From positions 1 through 64,000 of the forward strand of contig CAWGGV010000005.1 of assembly GCA_963822255.1 (NCBI GenBank): a stretch of DNA of 64,000 nucleotides, given 5' to 3'. The notes beneath the pieces are model-generated. The model saw only the letters and a list, made by a program, of their open reading frames with translations, ran no database searches and was not told the origin of the DNA. The position numbers were made by a program, and so were the translations under genes. Each line of letters starts with the position of its first letter. The stretch's first letter is position 1. Positions 52,390-61,985 of this stretch are shown piece after piece. The DNA is from UBA7803 sp963822255 (lineage in GTDB: Bacteria; Pseudomonadota; Gammaproteobacteria; Pseudomonadales; Azotimanducaceae).

Positions 52390-53929
52390 TGCTGTGGCTC
52401 GGCGTCCATTTTCCCCTGCTGCCGCTGGAAGTGTTCTGTGGGAGCGGCCTCCCGGCCGCGATCTCTTCGGGCAATCGCGGCCGGGAGGCCGCTCCCACAA
52501 AGAAACAGGCCGCTCCCACAACGAAAAACAGCCGCTCCCACAACAGCAACAGGCCGTAGTCACTGACGCGCGCGGCCGCATCATCCTTCGGAGCGCGGCT
52601 GCCGTGGAAGCCGGTATCGCCCACGGCAGCACCCTGGCCACGGCCCACAGCATCGTTCCCGGTCTCGTCCACTACCGGCGCTGCCGGGAGCGGGAGCGGG
52701 AGCGCCTCGAGCTTCTGGCCGGGACGCTGTACGGATTCAGCTCCCGAGTGAGCCTGACCTCGCCGGCGGCCGACGATCACCCGCCCGGCGGCATCATGCT
52801 GGAGATCGGCGGAAGCCTGAAGCTCTTCGGCGACGGTGCCGAGCTGGCCCGGCGGGTGGAAGACGTGTGCCGCGGCATGGGCCACGAAGTCCGGGTACGC
52901 CCGGCCACCACCGCCCTGGCTGCGCTCGTCCTTGCTCGTGCCGACGCCGCCAGCCTCTGCGAGGTGCCGCTCGTTCATGCCGCCGTGGAGCCCGAGCCAT
53001 CTGACGGCGGAAGACATCGAGCGGTTCGCCAACATGGGCATTCACACCCTGAATCAGCTCCTGGCCCTGCCGAGGCAGCGGCCTCGCCCGGCGGTTCGGC
53101 GAAAATCTGGTGGACTACCTCGACCGTCTCACCGGCGGCAAGCCGGACCCGCGCCCGTCGATCCGGCCGGCGGAACACTTCCGCGTCCAACCTGCACCTG
53201 CTCGAGCCGCTGAACGGTAAAGAAGCCCTGATCTTCCCCATGCAGCGACTGCTCGGCGATCTACAGCACTGGCTGGTGGCGCGTCAGCTCGGCGCCGAGG
53301 CACTCGGCTGGAGCTTCACCGGCAGCGGTGGCGCGCGCATCCGGATGCGGGTGCGCTTCACCCGCGCCCGGCAGCGCCGCGAGGACTTCCTGGACATCAC
53401 CCGCCTGAAGCTCACCGAGACGACACTTCCGGAAGACGTCATCAGCCTCACCCTGGAAGCCCGGCGCCTGATGCCCTGGGCGGCGGTGAGCCGCCCGGCA
53501 GGGCTGTTCGATCAACGGCCAGGGCCGGCGGCGGAAGTCATGGAGGAGCCGGGAGCGCTGGTGGATCAGCTCCGGGCCCGGCTCGGCCGGGACGCCTGCC
53601 ATGGCCTGGTGACGGCGGACCATCACACGCCGGAGCTGGCCTGGCAGCAGACCGCCCCCCTGCCCCGGTCCCGGGAGCTGCCCGGGCGCTCTCGGGCGCG
53701 CCGGCGGCCGCTGTGGCTGTTCGATCCTCCCCGGCCGGTGGACCGCCGTCAGCTCGAGCTGCTCGAGGGCCCGGAGCGCATCCATACCGGCTGGTGGCTG
53801 ACCACCGACCATCACGCCCCGCCCGGCCAGGCCCGCGACTACTACATGGCCCGCCATCACAGCGGCGCCCGCTGCTGGGTATTCACCGATTCCTGGGATC
53901 GCTGGTACCTCCATGGCTATTTCGCCTGA
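52389..53929 (+). CDS. imuB: ImuB, Y-family polymerase-like protein, REP insertion and several frameshifts
   Basis: ImuB is a catalytically inactive Y-family polymerase relative that links DnaE2 to the beta clamp. It starts MLWLGVHFPLLPLEVF and is at once interrupted by REP cluster 7 (52438-52541). After it the frame reads QAVVTDARGRIILRSAAAVE, AGIAHGSTLATAHSIVPGLV, LEIGGSLKLFGDGAELARRV and later EALGWSFTGSGGARIRMRVR. Further frame changes lie near 52990, 53085 and 53175; the helix-hairpin-helix region ANMGIHTLNQLLALP and FGENLVDYLDRLTGGKPDP are in other frames. The frame before the REP cluster differs from that after it, so the insertion is not neutral as sequenced. Confidence 0.83.
52438..52541. 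repeat. REP cluster 7, inside imuB
   Basis: A direct REP (GCGGCC/GGCCGC stem) at 52438-52462 and an inverted REP about 10 bp later are followed by two head-only units (GGCCGCTCCCACA and GCCGCTCCCACA). The head-only units are separated by short A-rich spacers. The cluster lies about 17 codons into imuB. Confidence 0.9.
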
Positions 53930-53951
53930 TCCGACCTTCTGTGAGGGCTCC

Positions 53952-54055
53952 TGTGGGAGCGACTGTGGGAGATCTTGTGGAGCGACCTCCCGGTCGCGAT
54001 TCCCAGCTCCAGATCGCGACCAGGAGGTCGCTCCCACACCGGAGGTCGCTCCCAC
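53952..54055. repeat. REP cluster 8, between imuB and dnaE2
   Basis: Partial heads (GTGGGAGCGACT) come first, then a direct GCGACC/GGTCGC REP, an inverted REP with a CCAG loop and a final GGAGGTCGCTCCCAC. The cluster ends 13 bp before the dnaE2 ATG and includes the AGGAGC that could serve as its ribosome site. Confidence 0.85.
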
Positions 54056-54068
54056 AGGAGCATGACTC

Positions 54069-57000
54069 ATGACGTCCTTCGCCGAGCTCCACTGCCTCAG
54101 CAACTACAGCTTCCTGCGCGGCGCGTCCCATCCGGACGAGCTGGTGCACCGCGCAGCGGAGCTGGGCTACCAGGCCATCGCGCTCACCGACGAGTGCTCG
54201 TTCGCCGGCCTGGTGAAGGCGCATCTGGCGGCTCGGGAGGCCGGTATCCAGCTCATCGCCGGCGCCGAGTTCCGCCTGGAGGAAGGCTTCCGGATCGTGC
54301 TGCTGGCCCCGGACCGGACGGCCTACGGTCAGATCTCGGCGCTCATCACGCGGCTCCGGCGCCGCTCGCCCAAGGGCACCTACGAGGCCCGGCTCGACGA
54401 CTTCCGCTGGGCGCTCGACGAGTGCTTCGCGCTGTGGATTCCCGGCCGCGCCGATATCGGCACCCTCATGGATCAGGGGCGGCGCCTGAAGACGCTGTTC
54501 CCGTCGCTGTGGATCGCTCTCGAGCTGTTCCGGGAAGACGACGATCTGGACAAGACGGCCCACGCCCTCACCCTGTCCATGCGCCTCGACCTGCCCATCG
54601 TCGCCAGCAACGACGTGCATGCCCATCGTCCCGAGCGTCAACCGCTGCAGGACGTGCTCAGCGCCATTCACCACAAGACCACGGTGAGCGCGCTCGGCAG
54701 CCGGGGATTTCAGAATGCCGAGCGACACCTGCGCCCGGTGGAGACCCTGACCACCCTGTACCCGCCGGAGATGCTGGAGGAATCCTGCCTGATCGCCGAG
54801 CGCTGCCGATTCTCGCTCGACGAGTTGCGCTACGAGTATCCCGAGGAGCTGGTACCCCCACACCTGGCGCCCGGCGACTATCTGCGCCAGCTCACCTACG
54901 CCGGCGCGGCCGAGCGCTGGCCCGGCGGCATCCCGGAGGAGACCCGCGCGACCATCGAGCGGGAGCTCACGCTGATCCGGCAGCTCGGCTACGAGTATTA
55001 CTTCCTCACCGTACAGGACATCGTGGCGTTCGCCCGCAGTCAGGGCATCCTCTGCCAGGGACGGGGCTCGGCCGCCAACTCTGCGGTGTGCTACTGCCTG
55101 CACATCACCGAGGTGGATCCGTCGCGCATGCATCTGCTGTTCGAGCGCTTCGTCAACCAGGAGCGCGACGAGCCGCCGGACATCGACGTGGATTTCGAGC
55201 ACGAGCGCCGCGAGGAGGTCATCCAGTACCTCTACAAGCGTTACAGCCGCGACCGCGCAGCGCTCGCCGCCACCCTCATCACCTATCGACCGAAGAGCGC
55301 CATCCGCGACGTTGGCAAGGCCCTCGGCATGAGCGCAGATACGGTCGACCTGCTGGCCAAGTCGCTGGCCTGGTGGGACAACCGGGAAGCCCTGGCCGAG
55401 CGCTTCACCGCCGTGGGTCTCGACCCGGCCAGCGACGTGGTGCGGCAGTTCCGCTTCTTGGTCGACCAGATTCTCGGCTTCCCCCGCCACCTCTCCCAGC
55501 ACGTGGGCGGTTTCGTCATCTCCCGCGGGCCTCTGATGCAACTCGTGCCGGTGGAAAACGCCGCCATGGAGGATCGCACCGTCATTCAGTGGGACAAGGA
55601 CGATCTGGAGGCTCTGGGGCTGCTCAAGGTGGACGTGCTGGGGCTGGGGATGCTGACGGCGATTCGGAAGACGCTGGAGGTCATCAATGCGCAGGAATCG
55701 CGGCCAGGAGGCCGCTCCCACAGGGTCGGGTCCGGATCGCGGCCAGGAGGCCGCTCCCACAGGGTCGGGTCCGGATCGCGGCCAGGAGGCCGCTCCCACA
55801 GGGTCGGGTCCGGATCGCGGCCAGGAGGCCGCTCCCACAGCGATGGCCCTCCCGGCCGCGATCAGCAACCACTCACCATCGCTCAGATCCCCCCGGAGGA
55901 TCCGGAAACCTACCGCATGCTCCAGCGCGGCGACAGCGTCGGCGTCTTTCAGGTGGAATCCCGAGCCCAGATGGCCATGCTGCCGCGCTTGAAGCCCCGG
56001 CACTTCTACGACCTGGTGATCCAGGTGGCCATCGTCCGGCCCGGCCCCATCCAGGGCGACATGGTGCATCCCTACCTGCGGCGCCGGCAGGGGCTCGAAC
56101 CGGTGGACTATCCGAGTGAGGGGGTGCGCCGGGTGCTGGAACGAACGCTCGGTGTGCCCATCTTCCAGGAACAGGTGATCGAGCTGGCCATGGAGGCCGC
56201 CGGCTTCAGTCCCGGCGAAGCGGATCAGCTCCGCCGCGCCATGGCCGCCTGGAAACGCCGCGGCGGCCTCGGCCCGTTCGAGCAGAAGCTCATCGACGGC
56301 ATGACCGCCCGGGGCCACGGCCGGGAGTTCGCCGAACGGGTGTTCCGGCAGATCCAGGGGTTCGGCGAGTACGGCTTTCCGGAGTCCCACGCGGCCAGCT
56401 TCGCGCTGCTGGTGTACGTCTCCGCCTGGCTGAAATGCCACGAGCCCGCCGCCTTCTACTGCGGCCTGTTGAACAGCCTGCCCATGGGCTTCTACTCGCC
56501 GTCGCAGATCGTTCAGGACGCTCGCCGTCACGGCATCGAGGTACGGCCGGTGGACGTGCAGGAAAGCTCCTGGGACCACCGGCTGGAGCCTGTTGTGGGA
56601 GCGGCCTCCTGGCCGCGAATTCCGGAACCATCGCGATCTGGAGATCGCTCCTGCAGTGGGCAATCGCCGCTGCGGCTTGGCCTGCGCCTGGTAAAAGGCC
56701 TCTCCGAGGCCGCCGGCGAACGCATCGCCGCCGCCCGGCCGTTCACCGACACCCAGGATCTGGCCCGCCGGGCTGCGCTGGATGGCCGGTCGCTCCGATT
56801 CCTGGCCCGGGCCGGCGCGCTCCGGTCGCTCAGTCGACACCGCTATCACGCTCACTGGGAGGTGGCGGCTATCCGGGCGCCGCTGGCGCTGGAGGGGGTG
56901 GCGGAGGAAAGTGGGGAATATGGTTGCGGCGGCCGGGAAGATCGCGGCCGGGAGGCCGCGCGCTCGCCTTGCGAGCGCGAAGCCGAACTTCGTTCGGCCG

Positions 57001-57556
57001 CTCCCACAGGGCATCGCGGCCGGGAGACCGCTCCCACAAAGGAAGAGGCCGCTCCCACAGAGGAAGAGGCCGCTAAGAGAAGGGGCTGCCGGCGCCTTCG
57101 GCGGTGGGCGACATGCTCGACGACTACCACTACCTTGGATTGACCCTGGGCGAGCATCCGCTGGCGCTGCTGCGCAATCATGAGAAGCTGGGGGGGCATC
57201 TGGCGCGCTGTCACAGCGCCGAGGAGCTCGTCCGGTGCCGGCATGGTCAGTTCGTGCGGGTCGCGGGTCTGGTCACCGGCCGGCAGCGGCCGGGCACTAC
57301 CACCGGGGTGCTGTTCGTCACCCTGGAAGACGAGACCGGCAACGTCAATCTGGTGGTGTGGGCGTCGGTGCTCGAGCAGTTCCGGGCCGCGCTGCTGCAG
57401 GGCCGGCTGTTACGGGTGAAGGGCGTGGTGGAGCGCGAACAGGAAGTGATCCACGTGGTCGCCGGGTTCGTCGAAGACCGCACGGACCTGCTGGAGGCCC
57501 TCCAGGAATCCGAAGTCGCGAAGGGTATGCCGTTCGACTCCCGGGACTTCCGGTGA
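54069..57556 (+). CDS. dnaE2: Error-prone DNA polymerase DnaE2 (ImuC) with REP-derived insertions, one frameshift
   Basis: DnaE2 is the C-family translesion polymerase of the SOS cassette. PHP domain: FAELHCLSNYSFLRGASHPD; palm residues: PPDIDVDFEHERREEVIQYL; QGRGSAANSAVCYCLHITEV; RHLSQHVGGFVISRGPLMQL; and GVFQVESRAQMAMLPRLKPR. At residues about 543-598 the four-unit REP array of cluster 9 is read in frame as SRPGGRSHRVGSG repeats. A second insert (cluster 10) is in frame near residue 843. Cluster 11 precedes a frameshift in a GGGG run near 57080. The OB domain then continues in another frame (LPAPSAVGDMLDDYHYLGLT to AKGMPFDSRDFR). The inserts fall in linkers between conserved blocks. Confidence 0.9.
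55697..55861. repeat. REP cluster 9, in-frame 39-bp array in dnaE2
   Basis: Four inverted REPs start at 55697, 55736, 55775 and 55814, exactly 39 bp apart, with a GGGTCGGGTCCGG spacer. A partial direct REP ends at 55861. The period is 13 codons, so the reading frame is kept throughout. The stem is GCGGCC/GGCCGC with a loop AGGA. Confidence 0.92.
56595..56656. repeat. REP cluster 10, in dnaE2
   Basis: One direct REP with stem GCGGCC/GGCCGC and loop TCCT lies at 56595-56619. A second, different palindrome follows (GCGATC-TGGA-GATCGC at 56631-56648) with a GCTCCTGCAG tail. Both are read through in frame. Confidence 0.8.
56941..57075. repeat. REP cluster 11, near the dnaE2 3' end, with a REP split by two hairpins
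   Basis: The first inverted REP is interrupted after its stem by a roughly 38-bp insert. The insert contains two further hairpins, GCGCTCGC-CTT-GCGAGCGC and GCCGAAC-TTC-GTTCGGC; the head CCGCTCCCAC follows. A second inverted REP and two head-only GGCCGCTCCCACA units come next, separated by AGAGGAAGA. The dnaE2 frameshift lies 5-10 bp downstream. Confidence 0.82.
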
Positions 57557-57596
57557 GCCTTCCGAGGCCGCCCGCCCGACGGTCCTTCCGCGCGGC

Positions 57597-58700
57597 TCAG
57601 GCCCGCCGTTTGCGCGAAGGGTCGGAATCTTGAGACCTGACCGCCATCAGCACGTCCTCGAGCATCCCTCTCAGCACAACCACCTCTTCCCGGAGATCCG
57701 CCACCTCCGACGTCAGAGACGAGCCGAGGCTATCCACCGCCCGTTCCAGCGAACCCAACCGCTGCTGCACGCTGGCGTTGTCGAACATGACCCGGGCCAT
57801 GGCTTCCAGAGGCTGGCCGGGCTTGTCGAACACGGGCTGCGGCTTCGCCGCGGCCTCCGCCTCCTGGCCCTGCCGGCCCCCGCTCAAGAACTCCGAGCCG
57901 ATCTCCTCGGAAACCGTCGCCACCACGGACCCGTCGATGCGATGCAGTTCCTCCAGGAAGGCGTAGAGAAAGACCCGGTCGCACAGGTTGTTGATGCGCC
58001 GCGGCACCCCGTCGCTGAACTGATAAATCGCCTCGAACGCGTCGTCGGAGATCTCCGGATCGTGCGTCCAACCCACCGTAGACAGCCGATGCTGAATGTA
58101 GGTGCGTGTCTCCTCCTCGTCGAGAGGATTCAGGTGATAGGTGGCGATGACCCGCTGACGAAGCTGCTCGAAGCCGGGAGACAGCAACGTCGAGCGGAAT
58201 TCCTCCTGGCCCAGCAGAAACATCTGCAGCAGGGGTTTGCCCTGGTGCTGGAAGTTGGAGAGCATCCGGAGCTCTTCGACGGATTCGCGAGGCAGGTTCT
58301 GCGCTTCGTCAACGATGAGCAGAACCCGGCGCCCATTTCGCGCCTGCTGGATGAACAGACGCTCGAGGTCGCTGAGCAGCGCCGCCTTGCTGGCGCCGGC
58401 GCTGACCGTGAGGCCGAAGTTGGCCGCCACCAGGTGCATCAGATCGTCGTCCTTGAGCCGCGTCGTCACCACCGTCGCGACCAGCGTTTCCTGCGGGTCC
58501 AGCCCCTCGAGCAAGGCGTGCATCAGGGTGGTCTTACCGGTTCCGACGTCACCGGTGATGATGATGAATCCGTCGGCCTGGTCGAGCCCGTATTCCAGGA
58601 ACGACAGCGCCCGCTTGTGCTCCCGGCTGGGGAAGAAGAAACGCACGTCCGGAGAAAGCTGGAAAGGCTTCGCGTCGAGACCGTAGAACTCCTGATACAT
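57597..58700 (-). CDS. PEP-CTERM/XrtA-locus ATPase (ExeA-like)
   Basis: This P-loop ATPase resembles ExeA/GspA and the secretion ATPases that accompany PEP-CTERM loci. The 367-residue protein starts MYQEFYGLDAKPFQLSPDVR, has Walker A GDVGTGKTTLMHALL, Walker B VLLIVDEAQNLPRESVEELR, and the conserved FSDGVPRRINNLCDRVFLYA. The C-terminal third is coiled and variable, ending in a basic tail. It is divergent from the epimerase gene. The characteristic start and the EpsB-type gene at 10 kb support the PEP-CTERM link. Confidence 0.85.
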   Translation of the reverse strand: MYQEFYGLDAKPFQLSPDVRFFFPSREHKRALSFLEYGLDQADGFIIITGDVGTGKTTLMHALLEGLDPQETLVATVVTTRLKDDDLMHLVAANFGLTVSAGASKAALLSDLERLFIQQARNGRRVLLIVDEAQNLPRESVEELRMLSNFQHQGKPLLQMFLLGQEEFRSTLLSPGFEQLRQRVIATYHLNPLDEEETRTYIQHRLSTVGWTHDPEISDDAFEAIYQFSDGVPRRINNLCDRVFLYAFLEELHRIDGSVVATVSEEIGSEFLSGGRQGQEAEAAAKPQPVFDKPGQPLEAMARVMFDNASVQQRLGSLERAVDSLGSSLTSEVADLREEVVVLRGMLEDVLMAVRSQDSDPSRKRRA

Positions 58701-59054
58701 TGACTCTAACTCTCACTCTCAGCCGCTCGTCGTTGGACGTCGACACAATCCATGGTACCCAATCCACATGACACAGCGCTGTAACGGGTTGTAACCGCCT
58801 GACAACTCACCTGCCACGGCGCCGCCATTACATCCTACTACAAGCCGACCACACCTGAGGCCGGGGCGCATGGTACATAATGGGCTCCACTTGGCGGCCG
58901 CCTCTGCTCGGCGCCACTGCCCGACGAGCGACCGCGGGTGTTCGGGCTCAGCTTATTCCGAATTGCCGGCCACCGGGAAAACATTGAGCCGGGAGATCGA
59001 CAACACCGGCAGGATCACCCGCGTGTCAGCGATCTGCCGGCTCTGAGGGACCTC
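58701..59054. other. Intergenic stretch between divergent genes
   Basis: No gene is supported. A weak minus-strand promoter for the ATPase may be TTGTCA-16 bp-TACAGC (around 58775-58805). GAGGGA just before 59055 is a ribosome site. I see no repeats or strong palindromes. Confidence 0.35.
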
Positions 59055-60110
59055 ATGAAAGTATTGCTCACGGGCGCGGCCGGTTTCATCGGTTCCTACA
59101 CCAGTCACCGCCTGCTGGATCGCGGCGACGAGGTGATCGGCGTCGATAATCTGAACGACTACTACGACGTCGCCCTGAAGCAGGCCCGGCTGGACCGTCT
59201 GAACTCCCGCCCGGGCTTCCGCTTCGCGAAAACGGACGTGGCGGATCGCGCCGCGATGGATGCGCTTTTCGCCGAGCAACGCCCCCACCGTGTGGTTCAC
59301 CTGGCGGCTCAGGCAGGCGTGCGGTATTCGCTGGAGAATCCCCACGCCTACGTGAGCGCCAACGTGACTGGGTTTCTGAACATTCTGGAGAACATCCGTG
59401 CTCACGGGACGGAGCATCTGGTGTATGCCTCGACCAGCTCCGTCTACGGCAGCAACACCCGCATGCCGTTCTCGGTGCATCACAATACGGATCATCCCGT
59501 CAGCCTCTACGCTGCTACCAAGAAATCGAACGAGTTGATGGCCCACACCTACAGCCATCTGTTCGGGCTGCCGACCACCGGGCTGCGGTTTTTCACCGTG
59601 TACGGACCGTGGGGTCGGCCCGACATGGCATTGTTCAAGTTCACCGCCCGCATGCTCGCTGGTGAACCCATAGACATCTTCAACTACGGGCACCACACCC
59701 GCGACTTCACCTACGTCGAGGACATCGCCGAAGGCGTGATCCGCGTCCTCGACCGGCCGGCGCAGCCTGATCGGGACTGGGATCCTTCGCATCCGGATCC
59801 GCACAGCTCGAGCGCTCCATACCGGGTGTACAACATCGGCAGCAACAATCCCGTGAACCTCCTGCGCTACATCGAGGTGCTCGAGGAAACGCTGGGCATC
59901 GAAGCCAGAAAGAACTATCTGCCGCTTCAGCCGGGTGACGTGCTTGACACCTTCGCCGACGTGAGCGACCTGATGCGCGACGTCGGATACAAGCCTGAGA
60001 CGCCCATAGAGCAAGGCATCCGCAATTTCGTCGCCTGGTACAAGGACTACTACGGAATCGAGGACGTCGCCCATAACGTGCGAGCCCGAGCGGACGGTAA
60101 CTATGAGTGA
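59055..60110 (+). CDS. NAD-dependent epimerase, UDP-glucuronate 4-epimerase type
   Basis: This short-chain dehydrogenase/reductase acts on a UDP-sugar. Signatures: NAD fold MKVLLTGAAGFIGSYTSHRL, the loop GVDNLNDYYDVALKQARLDR typical of UDP-glucuronate 4-epimerases, VVHLAAQAGVRYSLENPHAY, and the catalytic pair in YASTSSVYGSN and SLYAATKKSNELMAHTYSHL (Tyr and Lys). TGLRFFTVYGPWGRPDMALF is also diagnostic. The 351-residue protein is intact. It would convert UDP-glucuronate, made by Ugd, to UDP-galacturonate. Its stop overlaps galE by 8 bp. Confidence 0.9.
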   Translation: MKVLLTGAAGFIGSYTSHRLLDRGDEVIGVDNLNDYYDVALKQARLDRLNSRPGFRFAKTDVADRAAMDALFAEQRPHRVVHLAAQAGVRYSLENPHAYVSANVTGFLNILENIRAHGTEHLVYASTSSVYGSNTRMPFSVHHNTDHPVSLYAATKKSNELMAHTYSHLFGLPTTGLRFFTVYGPWGRPDMALFKFTARMLAGEPIDIFNYGHHTRDFTYVEDIAEGVIRVLDRPAQPDRDWDPSHPDPHSSSAPYRVYNIGSNNPVNLLRYIEVLEETLGIEARKNYLPLQPGDVLDTFADVSDLMRDVGYKPETPIEQGIRNFVAWYKDYYGIEDVAHNVRARADGNYE

Positions 60111-61122
60111 GATCCTGGTCACCGGCGGCGCCGGCTACATTGGCAGTCACATGTGCGTGGAGCTGATCCAGGCCGGTCACGATGTCGTGGTGCTCGACAA
60201 CCTGTCGAACAGCTCCGCACGGTCCCTCCAGGCTGTGCAGCGCATCACTCAGAAGCCGTTGACGTTCGTCGAGGCGGACCTGCGCGATGCAAACACGCTG
60301 AGCAGGCTGTTCAGCACTCACGGGTTTTCCGCCGTGCTGCACTTCGCCGGCCACAAGGCTGTGGGCGAGTCCGTCGAAAAGCCGCTGCGCTACTACGACA
60401 ACAACGTCACCGGAACGCTGCGGCTGCTGGAGGCGATGACCGATGCCCGCGTGAGGACCCTGGTGTTCAGCTCATCGGCCACCGTCTATGGCGTGCCCGA
60501 GAGCGTACCGATCACAGAAGAGTTTCCCACCGGCCCGATCAACCCTTACGGTCGGACCAAGCTCGAGATCGAGAACATCCTGCGCGACCTCTACGCCTCC
60601 GACGACAGCTGGCGCGTTTCCATTCTGCGCTACTTCAATCCGGTCGGCGCCCATGCGTCAGGGGAGATCGGGGAAGATCCGAACGACACGCCCAACAACC
60701 TGATGCCGTACATCGCTCAGGTCGCCGTAGGCCGGCGTCCCCACCTCAACGTATTCGGCGACGACTACGACACCCCGGACGGCACGGGTATCCGCGATTA
60801 CATTCACGTGGTGGACCTGGTCCGTGGTCACATGAAGGCGCTGGAGATGCTCGAACGCGCCCCGGGCATCCACGTCCACAACCTGGGCACCGGACGAGGC
60901 CATTCGGTGCTGGAAGTAGTGAATGCATTCGAGGCCGTGACAGGCAAGAGAATCAGCTATCGCATCACCCGGCGCCGACCGGGGGACGCGGCACGCTCGT
61001 TCGCGGATCCTTCCAAGGCGAATCGGGACCTCCAATGGGAGGCAGCCTACGGGCTCGAGGCCATGTGCGAAGATGCGTGGCGTTGGCAGACTGCACATCC
61101 ACACGGGTACCGATCGCCGTAG
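60103..61122 (+). CDS. galE: UDP-glucose 4-epimerase
   Basis: GalE interconverts UDP-glucose and UDP-galactose. The 339-residue protein has the NAD fold EILVTGGAGYIGSHMCVELI, the Ser/Tyr/Lys triad in FSSSATVYGVPESVPITE and PYGRTKLEIENILRDL, and the C-terminal YIHVVDLVRGHMKALEMLER. It overlaps the preceding epimerase gene and is translated from ATG 60103. It is intact. Confidence 0.95.
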   Translation: MSEILVTGGAGYIGSHMCVELIQAGHDVVVLDNLSNSSARSLQAVQRITQKPLTFVEADLRDANTLSRLFSTHGFSAVLHFAGHKAVGESVEKPLRYYDNNVTGTLRLLEAMTDARVRTLVFSSSATVYGVPESVPITEEFPTGPINPYGRTKLEIENILRDLYASDDSWRVSILRYFNPVGAHASGEIGEDPNDTPNNLMPYIAQVAVGRRPHLNVFGDDYDTPDGTGIRDYIHVVDLVRGHMKALEMLERAPGIHVHNLGTGRGHSVLEVVNAFEAVTGKRISYRITRRRPGDAARSFADPSKANRDLQWEAAYGLEAMCEDAWRWQTAHPHGYRSP

Positions 61123-61333
61123 TCCGGCCGAGCTGAAGACGCCACTGCCTGCACGATCTGCCCCGGAGCCGACCGGCTGCACTGGATCCGCAATAGCCAG
61201 TATACTTGGCATCCAGAGGCTGCCGCCGCTCACATTCGGCGCCACGCTTACATTCAGCTGCATAAGCCGGAACGTGGGTAGCGGCCGACAATGAGATACT
61301 GTCGCCCAAGCCGTACGTTGTTGGGGGACACTT

Positions 61334-61525
61334 GTGAACACCCATCTGAAGGGTCGAATCTTCAATGCCGAAGGCACCTCATACCTGGTGCTGTGGGAAG
61401 CGCCCGACCGGCCTGAGTGGCTGCGCGTGAAGGCGCTGAACTCACAGCGAACCGTCCTCGATATGCGCGCGGAGCAGATCGAGCGGTACCTCATCGCAGA
61501 CGGGCGGTTGATGTCCGTTTCCTGA
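61334..61525 (+). CDS. Small protein of unknown function
   Basis: I do not recognise this 63-residue product. It starts at GTG 61334 after GGGGGAC and reads MNTHLKGRIFNAEGTSYLVL, with a beta-rich, charged character. It lies directly before the next small gene (14 bp), which supports co-transcription. It may be a genuine short protein. Confidence 0.45.
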   Translation: MNTHLKGRIFNAEGTSYLVLWEAPDRPEWLRVKALNSQRTVLDMRAEQIERYLIADGRLMSVS

Positions 61526-61539
61526 CCAGGAGCGCACCG

Positions 61540-61980
61540 ATGCTCATTGCCGGATGGGTTCTGCTGGCCACCGCAGCTGTCATAGTGGGCGTGGCGATAT
61601 TTCTCTGCCTGGTCATCCGGCGCGCGCTTACCGAGTTGTTCTTCTGGCGCGGCGCTTATCGCGTGAGCACCGATCGCGCCCTGGAGCTGCTGGAGCAGAG
61701 CACAGACGTGCACGGCGCAGTGCAGAACGGCGGCGCAACTGGCGCCAACGGCGCACGGATTACCAGGACGGTGAGCAGCGCCGTGACGGCCACCGGACCG
61801 ATGTCGCCGCTACGCCGCTACCAAGCGACCGTGGACGGCGTTCGCCGGGAAGCGGCACGGTTGAAGATCGACTGGGTGTCCGACGATGACCGGAACTATT
61901 ATCGTGCTCAGCACGACCTCGAAACGTCCGTGGAAGCTGAGCCGCTGGTGAGCGTCGCGTCGCGCCTGACCGGCCACTGA
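61540..61980 (+). CDS. Small membrane-anchored protein of unknown function
   Basis: The 146-residue product starts at ATG 61540 with an AGGAG ribosome site. One N-terminal membrane helix (MLIAGWVLLATAAVIVGVAI) is followed by a charged cytoplasmic or periplasmic part (ALELLEQSTDVHGAVQNGGA, LRRYQATVDGVRREAARLKI). The function is unknown. It ends just before the tandem repeat. Confidence 0.55.
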   Translation: MLIAGWVLLATAAVIVGVAIFLCLVIRRALTELFFWRGAYRVSTDRALELLEQSTDVHGAVQNGGATGANGARITRTVSSAVTATGPMSPLRRYQATVDGVRREAARLKIDWVSDDDRNYYRAQHDLETSVEAEPLVSVASRLTGH

Positions 61981-61985
61981 ACTCC

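Noticed and set aside
53883..57014. 1,043-residue minus-strand frame over dnaE2
   Set aside because: It is the shadow of dnaE2, whose PHP, palm and OB motifs are clear.
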